Below are positions 35,203-45,860 of a stretch of 64,000 nucleotides of DNA, one piece after another; within the stretch, counting starts at the first letter, position 1, and the number at the start of each line of letters is the position of its first letter. The notes beneath the pieces were generated by a model. It worked only from the letters and a program-made list of their open reading frames with translations, did not search any database and had not been told where the DNA came from. A program made the translations under genes and the position numbers. Origin of the DNA: Solicoccozyma terricola. Its lineage: Eukaryota; Basidiomycota; Tremellomycetes; Filobasidiales; Piskurozymaceae. Location: assembly GCA_001600875.1 (NCBI GenBank), contig BCLD01000023.1, positions 1,807 through 65,806 on the forward strand. Reading direction: 5' to 3'.

Positions 35203-38182
35203 ATGACCAGCGCGGCAGAGGACGAGAGCGACAGTGTTACGCAACCGCGGAACATAAAGACTACCACAGGTGAGAACTTGGTCTGATATCCGATCTCAAG
35301 TCGGCATGATACTTAGCTAGGCGGACCTCACTCAAGCTTGTGACAGGTGCAGAAACAAGAAGCGCAAAGTAAGCCCAAGAACCCTGCTTCGGCGGGAGGC
35401 GCCCCCNNNNNNNNNNNNNNNNNNNNNNNNNNNNNNNNNNNNNNNCCCCCCCCCCCTTCCCCCCCTCTTCTGATTGCCAGGGTTGCATGCTGAAACCGAC
35501 AACAACCCATTGTTGCAGTGTGACGGAAACCGGCCGACTTGCCGACATTGTCACGTCGCTGGACATGAATGTACCTATGCAGGCCGACAAAAGCCGCGGG
35601 GTCCAGTCGCAGGTCACCTTCGAACCTTGGAGCGTCGAGTAGTCTGGTTGGAATCATTCATCGCCTATCTGAGTGAGAATATTTGGGACGATGAAACTAC
35701 GAACGGTTCCACGGCGTTGAAGGGCCTGTTCCTCGAATACTTGGCCGAGAGTGATGCGAGGTCCGATGCAAAGTGGGAGGCATTGCAGGCCATTTTCGAC
35801 CGGGAATTCAGAGGCGTCACCGTTCCGTCACATTTCAGCCAGAATATTGGTCCAAGGACTTTGAGAATGAAGAGGAGGATGGTGGACAGGGAGGACGGCT
35901 CGTCGGGTATTGGAGGAGATATGGCCCGCGAAAGGCGTCGTGATTCTGCCAGTCCAGTACAAGAGGGATACTATCCCTCCAGCTCCGTTCCACCACACCG
36001 GCCCTCGAACCCTGTGGATGAAGGCATCCTCTGGGACAACTTCCACCAAGAACCACCTTTTGGAGTTGCTGATCATTCCATGGAAGACGAAGAAACACTT
36101 CCGATGGATGCCGCCTCTCTCACACAGTCGCTGGGGCTGCATGGTCGTGGTTCGATGGCAAATGTACCAGCCTTTCCAGCGTCGAGCATGACTGCCGACA
36201 ATGCGTCGTGGATGAATCAGTGCAACGAACACCCACAGGCCTTTGAGCTCATGAACTCGGCTTTACAGCAGCAGCCAGACTTGGAAACCTCTGGTGCCTC
36301 GGCCTCGGTTCAAGGTTTGCGTACTGACATTGAGGGCACGGAGCCTTCGTTTCGTGGGCTGAACGAGGGCTTCATGTCTACGTCAATATCACGGCAAGCA
36401 TTCGACTTGGATTATGACAGCTCGTTGAGGTGAGTTTTGGCGTTGGGTCCTATGGGCTACCCCTATATGGTTATCGCGTCTACTGAAACCAGTCTCAAAG
36501 GCAAATACTTGAAGTCGAGGATGTTACCCGGATGTTGTCGACCACGCTCGCCAATCCTCAAATCGAAACACCTCCCAAGGAGGTCCAAGATCACCTGATT
36601 CAGCTCCACCTTCTGCATGTTCACCCGCTCTTGCCATTTTTGGATCGCGATCAACTGGTGGCCTATGTGTCAGCGGAAACTACCGCTCAGAACACCGATC
36701 GATCGCCTCCGTCTCGGATTCTCATCCTCGCAATCTGTGCATACAGCGCTTGCTTATCGCCCACATTGGGAGGTCTGGCTCCAGACGTCGATAGTTTGAA
36801 CCAAGAAAGCAGCGCAGGGGGCAGTCTAGCTGAATTCTGGGCGGAGGAGGCGAGATCCACGCTGATGGCATCTACCTTGAAAAGAAGGTGCGGCATCGAT
36901 ACGCTTCAAACCATCATTTTGCTGGTCCTACGAGATCATGGCAAGGCTCAACACTTCCAGGCTTGGCTCTGGTTAGGTATGTGACGGTCTCTCGTTCTCC
37001 TTGTCGAAAGCATTCTTGTTGAGAAGGGAATGTTTGACTCCAGGCATAGCAATCCGCACTGCACAGGACATCGGGTTGCATCAGGCAGATCCAAATGCCT
37101 CGACAGGGCCTGAATCACATTTCACGTCGACTACTCAGCGGAAAAGGCTATGGACGACGCTGTGCTTCATGGATGTCATGCTGTCGCTTCAGCTGGGGCG
37201 ACCCTCCGCCATAGAATTTGACCTGGAGGTTCCAGATCGTGACCTTTTGGGGAGCGGCTACGGGGTCAGAGCCTTCGACCATCTTCCAGGGATTTGTCGT
37301 TTACTCCAAGAGATTCGCAGGAAACTCTACGGTGCTCGTTCGGTCACCGTTCCAGAGCTGGACACCATCAAAGAGCGTCTCCAGAACTGGAAGTCCTCTC
37401 TTCCTAACGACTTGCAGGGAATCTTGGGCGAGGATGTTCCTCCAGACGTAGCCTTGCTGCTCATGCTGTATCATACAGCCGTGCTGTTGGCCTGGAGGCC
37501 TTTGTAAGCTCGTGATCTGGCCAAGGTGGGAATTTTCTTCTGGCTGACCTTACCTCCTCCGCCATATAGAGAGCGTATAGAAGGGTTGGTTGCTATCAAA
37601 CCAACCTCTCTCGCCACGACCGCTTTCAAAGTGCTCCTGGATGGCGTCCAAACGATGTCGAACGGTCGATTCTCCGCCTTGCATTGCTGCCCACAGACGA
37701 TATACACGGTTTTCACGGTCGCCATCTCGCTCATTTCGGCCATCCGTCAGCTTCGCACGGTTGCAGACGTCAATCCGACATCGTTGTCCGCCATTCTGAC
37801 GGCCCGTGTCTCTCTCCTCTCTTGCACTGAGGCTCTGGGGGAGTTGGCCAAAACCTGGCCATTAGCACGGCGATGTCATGATATCCTGCAACGGCTGACG
37901 GAGGCAGAACAATTACAGACCCTACATACAAGCCATCTAGGACAGGTTACACCATCTGGAAACAGCTTTCCGCCAGCTACTCCAAACCGAGCGCAACGGC
38001 TGAACATGGCTGGTCCATCTGATATCCCTTCGGACCTCTCAGGGCAACTACAGCCGCGCACGATGCACGACAGCATATTTATCCATGACGCGGGGCTTCA
38101 ACTGCCGTTCCAAACGGCGGAATGGACATCCAATGAAGACCTGTATGCGATGTTGAATTTCGATTGTTCAAGTCTACTATAG
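35203..38182 (+). CDS. Zn2Cys6 fungal transcription factor inside the aromatic cluster
   Basis: ATG 35203 opens an exon that splices (GTGAGA donor, CTCAAG acceptor) to ACDRCRNKKRK and, over a second intron, to CDGNRPTCRHCHVAGHEC. Together these form a textbook zinc cluster (CX2CX6CX5CX2CX6C). A basic linker and short coiled coil follow (HLRTLERRVVWLESFIAYL). The fungal_trans region has HVHPLLPFLDRDQLVAYV, HGKAQHFQAWLWLGMAIRTA, QDIGLHQADPN and KRLWTTLCFMDVMLSLQLGR. The stop is at 38182. It does not resemble QutA/QA-1F, whose body derives from AROM, so it may replace that activator here. Position between maleylacetate reductase and the dehydratase genes suggests cluster-specific control. The 39-nt N gap (35407-35445) falls inside the second intron, so the protein is not affected. 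Confidence 0.87.
35407..35445. other. Assembly gap (39 N) in an intron
   Basis: The N run is flanked by C runs on both sides and lies in the second intron of the transcription factor. Confidence 0.95.
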
Positions 38183-39043
38183 TGGGCGGCATATAATGTA
38201 TATAACCATGTCTAGGTGGTCCTCGTTCGTGAAATTGTAACAATGACTTTCACATAACGACCTCAATGGTCACAACTTTCAAGTGGCCTGCCGTGGAACG
38301 CACTGAACAATAGCAGTAACATGTCCGACCCCCTATAAAGGGGCGTGGTCGGCTTCCAAGTCGGCCGCGAATGCGCAGCCCACTTCTTTTTGTAGCTGCC
38401 AGAACCCTTGAGTAATGTCCACGACCGTTTACTTGTAATCTGCCGTTCTCCTTCGGTGTGTAGGGTAGGGTTCGTTGGAGATGATAGCGTGTGGCACAAC
38501 GACCGTACTACGCGTGCAGGATATTGAACGTCCCCCTGTCAAACGAAGATACACCATGTCTGCCTGCCGCAGGTACTGGTGGAAACCTGGAGTACTGAGG
38601 TGTAGAAGTTGAAAAAGCTTGTGGCCATATCGAGGCTTGGCGAAACCTCGCTGTTTCCTTCCCCTGCTGAGGGCGAAGGCGACAAGACAGTGGGCGGCGC
38701 AGTCTGAAGCAATGAGTAGTCCCTGTGAAGACAGGAGTTGTATTTGGAGAGATGTCTTCGGCGATTGTGACTCTGAGGAGATGTACCATGCCTTGATGCG
38801 TTCTGATATGCGGCGGATAGTTAGCTCTCGAAACCGGACTGTAGTGACGATTCCACACTTTCGGCCTCTTCGTTGGAGAATCCTGAGCTTGAAAGGTTTG
38901 GTTTCAAACACTAAAGCGATCAGTTGAGCGACATTCGCAACCAGATGGAGCTTCCCTGTCAGGGACCAATATATAGATATGCGATATCGCTATACAATAT
39001 TCTGCATGCATCCGCTTTTGCTCCGAGTCTCATTCGGTAGTCA
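38183..39043. other. Intergenic, no gene recognised
   Basis: A 160-codon frame on the minus strand (38429-38911) lacks an ATG start and any recognisable motif. It overlaps another long frame in a second phase, so chance openness is likely. Confidence 0.4.
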
Positions 39044-39985
39044 TTAGATCTCCACATCGTCTCCCGCCAACCACCCCTTACACTGTTGTAGAAGCTTGTC
39101 GTGCTCTGGCCCTCGGTGGCCCGGCATATCCCTCTTGACTGTACAACCAGGCATGCAAGCTTCTTGGCAGTATGCAAGGTATCGGTAGCCTTCTGGGAAG
39201 AGTGCGAGGGCGTCATCCTTTAATGTCGGAACTCGGCGAGGGTCGACAGGAATAAGCTTGTCCTTCTCGTAGAAGTGGCGAACAAATCGGACTTTCCAAT
39301 CGTTGCCGAACTTTTGAAAGAACATGCAGAACCTGGGGAAGACGGCTATAGTGTCAGGATCGTAGCAGACTAGAGGATATTTGACTGATCACCACTTACC
39401 TGCAATCTGATTCTGCATCCACTTCGTAGCTATATGTCACATTTTTGTTATCGTCAAGTAACCCATGAGGACCGAGATGTGAAAGAACTCACCCTTCAGG
39501 TGGTAGTTGAAACCTTTGGGTGATCGTTGCCTTCATTTTCACAACAGCCCTGTCCCCAGCCAGATCGACGGACGATCCATGAATGCGATGCATGATGAAA
39601 GCACCGTTGTCCATGCCCCCCTGGCTGGCTGTGATGAAATCGGATATCGATGTGCGACCTGTCCAGCTGTGTCATCGCCGGAAAATCAGCTACGTCTTTC
39701 GATAACATGGTAGGGAAGATCGCTTACGTCGTGTATACATATGCTTCCTCGTGAAACAAGCTCCTGAAGTTATCCCATTCTCGAGCATCACTGAAGTCCC
39801 CAAGTTGGGGGTTAGCATTTGACGGTAAGGTGCATCCACGTTCACCTAGACCCTTACCGGTACATTGGCCAGCCTTCAGCTAACTCTCTGAGCTTGAACC
39901 GGGTTAGGGCAGATTCATCCGAACCGTTGTTGCGGACGGCATTTGTGGGTCGGGTGTCAGCGGGCAGTGAGTGAAGATCAGGCAT
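39044..39985 (-). CDS. SnoaL/NTF2-like fold protein
   Basis: The start is the ATG complementary to 39983-39985 ([20 protein letters not shown]), leading to [18 protein letters not shown], then [38 protein letters not shown] and [15 protein letters not shown]. The last exon ([20 protein letters not shown] and [11 protein letters not shown]) ends at 39044. The order helix, [16 protein letters not shown] segment, YVYTTW and [13 protein letters not shown] is the SnoaL_4 polyketide-cyclase/dehydratase-like fold, about 230 aa. Such proteins are cyclases, dehydratases or hydroxylase partners acting on small aromatic compounds. The specific reaction is unknown. It is head-to-head with a shikimate dehydrogenase gene (40239), so co-expression is plausible. 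Confidence 0.7.
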
Positions 39986-40238
39986 TGCTGAGGTCAAGAG
40001 TGTAGGTTGAATTTTGGGATAAGAGAGCGTCAACAGAATTTCCTAGCGCCGTTATATGCCACTCGAACGTCCAAAACCCGGCAACAAGTTAATCCGCCGG
40101 ATTAGCGTTTTCCCTGTCGCATATTCTCTTCGCCGCACGGCGACAAACTCGGATGTTGAAAAGAACGCAGCTGTCTCCCGTAGTCTCCATCGGAAGGTCT
40201 CGATAGCCCTCATTCAGCACATCGACCCAAGCAGTGAT

Positions 40239-41322
40239 ATGACTACCCCAGAATTCCCCAAGAAGCTCGCAATTGTTGGGACAGGCATTTCTCACTGTAG
40301 GTCACGATGATAATGGATCTTGGCTTTGCCACGCTGACGAGCGTCTCCGCCGACAGCCTTGGCCCCAGCGATCCACAATTTCATCAGTGAATCTTTAGGC
40401 TTGCCTTATCACTTCGGCCTTGCGGACACTCCGGACATTGCCTCCTTCGTAGATCAATTTCGATCTCCCGAGTGGGTTGGCGCGGTAGTCACCTTGCCTC
40501 ACAAATGCACGGTCATTCCTCTATTGGATATTGCCGATCAACACGTCCAGGCACTCCGTGCATGCAACGGGATTTGGAAGAAGCCGGATGGCAGCCTGGT
40601 TGGCACCAATACAGACTGGCGGGGGATCTACGGCTCCTTGCTCTCAGCTAGTGATGAAGGGATGCACAAGCCTGCAATGATTGTGAGTAAACTGATGTCG
40701 GCGTTGCGTGCGGGAGTCAATACTGATGCAACCCGTGGCCCTGTAGATTGGAGCAGGAGGAGCTAGTAGAGCAGCCGTGTATGCTTTATCGGTCCATCTC
40801 CACTGTCCGAAGATATACATTGTGAGTTCCTCCAGATCGCTGTGTAGTAAAGGCAGTGCTGAATATAATATCTTTCGGACATAGATTAATCGAGACCGAC
40901 AAGAGGTTGACAGCCTGCTGGACGACGTGACCGGAGGTTACACTGCCGCCGGACTAGGCGTCCCCGAACTCATCCATTTGGAAGACCCGGATCAATTGCG
41001 GTCCCTTGAGACCCCGTATTACATCGTCGGCACGGTTCCTGATTTCGAACCACATACAGAAAGCGAGCTTTTGGGCCGTAAACTTCTGGAGGATACCTTG
41101 AAGAGACCAGAGAAGGGCGTGCTCTTGGACATGTGCTACAAGCCGCGCTTTACTCGTCACCTCAAATTGGCTGAGGATTACAGTTGGCGGACTGTGGACG
41201 GAGTCAATATCATTGCATACCAGATCGAGGAGCAGTGGTCGTTGTGGGCAGGAAAGGAAAACGCGGATAAGATTCCCGTAGCAGAGGCAAGGACCGTACT
41301 TTATCGAGCTGCTCTGAAGTAA
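40239..41322 (+). CDS. Shikimate/quinate dehydrogenase-like protein (AroE family), copy 1
   Basis: Family members oxidise quinate or shikimate with NAD(P)+, reversibly. ATG 40239 gives MTTPEFPKKLAIVGTGISH, spliced to SLAPAIHNFI (substrate-binding S and N region). The catalytic Lys is in AVVTLPHKCTVIP and the catalytic Asp in GTNTDWRGIYG. Splicing joins KPAMI to IGAGGASRAAVYAL, the dinucleotide-binding loop, then INRDRQEVDSLL, VGTVPDF, GVLLDMCYKPRFT and the C-terminal QIEEQWSLWAGKE. The last motif corresponds to the family's Q-x3-Q-x2-lid region. Length is about 300 aa, normal. An in-frame upstream start would add a basic, Arg-rich leader that does not resemble the family. Quinate versus shikimate preference cannot be read safely from sequence. 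Confidence 0.87.
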
Positions 41323-41634
41323 CTTGTTTAGGCGTTCCATGTAGCGGAGGTTGCGTGTGTCTATATTCCGACAGAACCGGGGCGACAGATGCCAACGCAG
41401 CCATAGTATTATGTTTGCTCCTCGGTTTCCGGGTTTCCACGACCTGCCCTGCGGGATATGAAAATTCCGCATTATCTCTATTCCGCTTAGTTCTTCCGCT
41501 TGACGACAAACCCTTGCACTTGCCTCGCCCAGAATCTCCACTTGCTTACCCATATAATCTCCACGCATCTCTTTGCCAATCATCATCTTGATCCAACAAC
41601 GGATCCCTTGTCTGCCCTCGAACAATTTCGCATC

Positions 41635-43046
41635 ATGGGTATCATCATAACTCCAGAAACACCAGTTTCTTCCCTGCCAATTGCAACAGCGACGATGTCA
41701 TTGGGTAAGTCCCTTCTATTCTCTATTGAACTCTTGCGGATATTAATCAACCTTACTGTGGACTACCACAAATCAGGTCGTGCATGGGTACACGACCTCG
41801 ATGTCAAACTCGCCGCTGCAGGGAAGGCAGGATACCAAGGAATCGAGATATTCTGGGAAGATCTGGTTTATGCGGCGAAGCGGTTCGATCCCGATGCCAC
41901 TGAAGAGTCAGTCGAGCCGATTCTTCAAGCTGCGAAGTGGACGAAAGATCTTTGCAACGAGAACGGCCTAGAGGTCTTGGTTCTACAACCATTCATGAAT
42001 TATGATGGCGTGCTCGATCCTGCCATTCACGCGAAACACATCGCCAAACTTCACCTTTTCTTCAAGGTCGTCAAAATATTGGGAACAGATTCGATACAGG
42101 TTCCCACTCAGGTTGGTTTGGTCACGAGGGTCAACATACGTCGTGCGTGGGTTGACATGGTCTCCCCCGCCTCGTCATTTCTTGCAGATGGTCAAGGAGG
42201 GAACGACCGGAAACTTCGGGAAGATAGCGGCTGACATGCGGGAAATAGCGCTACTCGGGCTTAAGGAGGATCCACCTGTGCGGTTTGCTTATGAAGTCAT
42301 GGCCTGGGGCGCTCACATAGATACGTGAGCATTATATCACCCAGAGAAAGGAGCATCGACAAAACTGGGGTTGCCTTTCTGACATTCGACGTCATTCGCA
42401 GCTGGGAGGACTCTTGGAAGATTGTTCAAATGGTGGACCTACCCAACTTCGGCATAGGTAAGAGATAGTGGTGAATAAATCTCGGCGCTTATGAATCTGT
42501 TTTGCTCATGCTGCTGCATCTTCTACCACAGTGTTCGACACATACCAGGTGAGTCTCGCCGATGAGCGGGACACGAAGTATCCCACTTATATCACTGTTC
42601 CATACCAGATCGTGGGGCGAGTTTGGGGAGATCCGACTGCTCCAGATATGAAACAATCGAATGCTGATCAAGCGCTCAAGGACACTCTGAAGCGTATGAT
42701 CGATACTCCAGGACTAAAAGATAAGCTGTTTTACGTTCAGTTCAGCGATGCTGAACGATTGGAACCACCACTTTCTCCCTCACATCCCTACTGGGACGAC
42801 AACATGCTGCCACACATGCAATGGTCGCGGAATGCTCGCCTGTTCCCTTGCGAAACAGGCGGGGTCCTCCCTCTGGTGGAAATCGCACAAACATGGTTCG
42901 TCGAAATGGGATGGAGGGGATGGGTGTCGATGGAGCTCTTCTCGCGGACCATGGCCGACCCCGATCCCAGTGTGCCGAAGACTCATGCGGAACGAGGGAT
43001 AGGCTCCTGGCATCGGTTTCTGAAGGAGATAGGTCAGAGCAATTAG
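41635..43046 (+). CDS. qutC: 3-Dehydroshikimate dehydratase
   Basis: The enzyme converts 3-dehydroshikimate to protocatechuate, the step committing quinate carbon to ring catabolism. ATG 41635 and a first intron give SLGRAWVHDLDVKLAAAGKA, then GYQGIEIFWEDLVYAAKRF, ENGLEVLVLQPFMNYDG and DSIQVPTQMVKEG across a second intron. Later exons give RFAYEVMAWGAHIDTWEDSW, VDLPNFGIVFDTYQVSL, YVQFSDAERLEPPL, WSRNARLFPCETG and GWVSMELFSRTMADPDPSV. This is the xylose-isomerase-like TIM barrel of fungal QutC/Qa-4 enzymes, about 360 aa. The glutamate in SMELFSR is the likely last divalent metal ligand. The gene lies directly after and co-oriented with the first AroE-like gene. Confidence 0.9.
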
Positions 43047-43595
43047 GACATATTGCTTCGGTCAGGATGGCGGTTGTATGATACTGCGCCTATTCCATAG
43101 CAAGCTCAATTTTCCTTGTAAATCGGAGAAGATATGGATGGAATGCACGCGCCCTCAATAGAGACGAGAATGCAGCTGGTGTTATGCCTGTTTTCACGAC
43201 TCAAGACAGCCTGTGGATGATTGTAACGAAACGGAGCAAGTTCGTCTCGGAGAGGGTAGGCCACGGGAAGACTTTTCACAGTGTCGAGCTCCCAGATTGC
43301 TAGCGACTGGCATATTGCTTGTCACAACGGTTTAGAATGCCAAAGAGATCTGGCAACACAGCCTCCGTCATTGCAAAAAGCACGTCCGGCTTCTTTAATA
43401 ATAGTATACTGAGGGCATGTCGTGCGAGCAGAATTATGGGTGCTCATCGACCTGAGACGAATCTCCATTGCACAATCAGCACTACAGCTGGGGTCAGTTT
43501 GGCCAGTATGAAGTTCGATCGAGTGGTCGTTCAAAAGGGCAGAATGTGAGCCGGCGAAGACACTAACTGATCGAAATACAAGGTTTAAAAAGATG
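43047..43595. other. Convergent 3' intergenic region
   Basis: The 549 bp lie between two genes that end toward each other. No coding exon was recognised. Confidence 0.5.
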
Positions 43596-45600
43596 TCACG
43601 GAGCAACGGCGATGATTAATTTGCCCATTGTTCCGCGTCCTACCAGATCTCGATGCGCTTGTTGTACACCGTCCGTGGAAAATTCATAGCCTTCCTCCTG
43701 TTCTCAAATCATCAGGGAGTTTCACGTTACGTTAGTCAGTCAACTTGCTCAGAAAGGCGGTAGCATGCCCTTCCTTACCTTCCAAAGCGAAATTTTCAAT
43801 GCACCGGTCATCACCGCTTCGAAAAGTTTGTTGGCGTATTCCAAAAACTCCGGTAGAGTGGCAAGATCTGTTTCAAAGAAACAGAGGATCCATGCTTCAG
43901 CCCTCGAAGCCACGATCGGTTCAAAGATAAATGGGATCTAGGTTGGTTCCTTACAAGCTGGGCAACCTGGACGGATCACTGCTTAGGTCCATAACACAGC
44001 AGGAAGGTTCATACACATCAGCAAGTGCTCTCAAGAACGACATGGCCTGAAAATCCACAAGCCTAGAAGACAGTGAGACGCTCACGTTTTAGACTCTTCG
44101 CTGAGGGAGACAAGAGGCGTAAGGGGGGTTAAGAATGGCATGTTCTGTTCATCAATATCATTTCCATACACCGGGAGGGAACCAGTGAGTCGAATCCTCT
44201 CCCGACTCACGCATAAGCTTCAGAGGCTCGAACGCAGGTACTGGACCGGAGGCCGCCCCGAGGATAACGAGTGTTCCCTTCCTGTTGGTGTAAGGAAAGT
44301 GGAAGTCATGTCACTTGGTAACGCCGCCTTATTGTGGGTAGTACCAGCACCCGGGAGAAACACATGCATCACCCACCTCCGAACGACCTCAAAATCGCTG
44401 AGGAATGTGTCCTTGCCAACTCCATCGTAGACTGCATGAACTCCCTCCTGGTTTGGAGTCAGCGCCTTGATGTCCTTGACTACCTCGTCCATCGTTCGAT
44501 TGCCATAGAGGACAACGTGATCGGCTCCTGCCCTTTTCGCCACCTCGGCCTTCTCAATCGTTGACGTTGTCCCGATCACGAAAGCACCGAGGTGATGTGC
44601 ACTACTCAGATTGCATAGCCGATAGAGGCGAAAATGAGGACCCCTCCACGTCAGCGATCGCCGGGAAGCACGACCGAAATAATTCGAATCACAAAACTGA
44701 CAGCTGGACGATGAGTGACCCGACACCGCCTGCAGCGGCATGTACGAGGATATATTGTCCCTTCTCAATCTTGTGGGCTTCCATGACGTTTGTCAAGGCT
44801 GCACGACAACATCATTGCGCCATAATCGGCCAAGTTTCTCTTAGTAACTGTATAACCGGTGTGGCATGTTTCACGGACCTGTTATCCCTTGTAGAAAGCT
44901 ACTGGCAGCCATTTTGGTGGTCATACCGTTGGGCAATTTGGCCGTCATATCTGCATTCCCCACATAGAACTCGGCATAGCCTCCCGTCGATCCAAACGTC
45001 ACAGCTTTGTCGCCAACGGAGAGATGTTTAACATTGGAACCAATCGCCACGATCGTACCAGCGGGCTCGTTGCCGATGATTAGAGGTGTGGGGTGAGGAT
45101 ATATGCCCTGGATGGTATGCAATCCCCAAGAGACACGTTAATTGTCAGGGCAGATCAAATGTGGGCTATTCGCGTACGTTTCGGTTGTACAGATCCTAGG
45201 GTAGCATGGCAGAAAGAAGAGCGATTACAGAGGGATAAGGATACTTATGTGGTCAATTCAAACCGAGGTCGTCCACTCACGATGAAATTGACCCTAAGAC
45301 AGGTAGACGCGCAAGTTCGGGGATAGGGGGATACCATTGAACGCAATGACAATGAAAGGGTTGTAACATGGTATCAGCATCCCAGTCTGCCTTGCCGCCA
45401 AGGCTGGGACCAAGATTCGGGGCGCTGTATCGAAGTGTAACAACTCACCCAGAATATTCCACCTTCATCAATATCTGGTCAGGACCAGGGAGTGACACAT
45501 CGACTTCTTTGAGTTGCAGCACCTCGATATCGCCCTGAGAGTCGCAGACGATGGCCTTGGCGGTTTGAGGTATGATGAAAGTCGTAGTGTTTGACATCAT
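43596..45600 (-). CDS. NADPH:quinone oxidoreductase (zeta-crystallin-like, MDR family)
   Basis: The start is the ATG complementary to 45598-45600, with a second Met directly after it. The N-terminus reads SNTTTFIIPQTAKAIVCDSQ and LPGPDQILMKVEYSG. Further exons give HPTPLIIGNEPAGTIVAIG, SVGDKAVTFGSTGGYAEFYV, GITALTNVMEAHKIEKGQYI, LVHAAAGGVGSLIVQLS (the nucleotide-binding loop), KRAGADHVVLYGNRTMDEVV and DGVGKDTFLSDFEVVRR. The end reads EEGYEFSTDGVQQAHRDLVG and GTMGKLIIAVAP. No zinc-binding Cys cluster is seen, which fits quinone reductases. In this cluster it may reduce benzoquinones or hydroxyquinones that arise when hydroxyquinol auto-oxidises, an inference. It is divergent from the malate synthase fusion gene. 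Confidence 0.87.
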
Positions 45601-45860
45601 GGATGAGTATAGGTGTTCAGGGTATCGGTTGTTGTGTGTCGAGGAATGTAACCTACGTAGATGCAACTTGAAGTGCGGCTTGTTTTGCGATGCGGAGCAA
45701 GGTTTCGCCGGGTGGTATAACACTCTTCCGCACCGCGTAACTGGTCGTGGTGTCCCTCTCTCATAACCATCATCCTCTTCAATATCCTCACTCTCACCTC
45801 ACTCCGTAGCTCCCACTATCCATAGCCAGCCCAAATCAACGACGACGGCCAAGTTCCACC
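45601..45860. promoter_or_regulatory. Divergent promoter region of quinone reductase and malate synthase fusion
   Basis: Only 260 bp separate the two start codons, so the genes probably share control elements. No strong repeated motif or TATA box was identified. Confidence 0.45.

Noticed and set aside
38429..38911. 160-codon minus-strand frame as a gene
   Set aside because: It starts with GTG, has no motif, and competes with another long frame in the same place.
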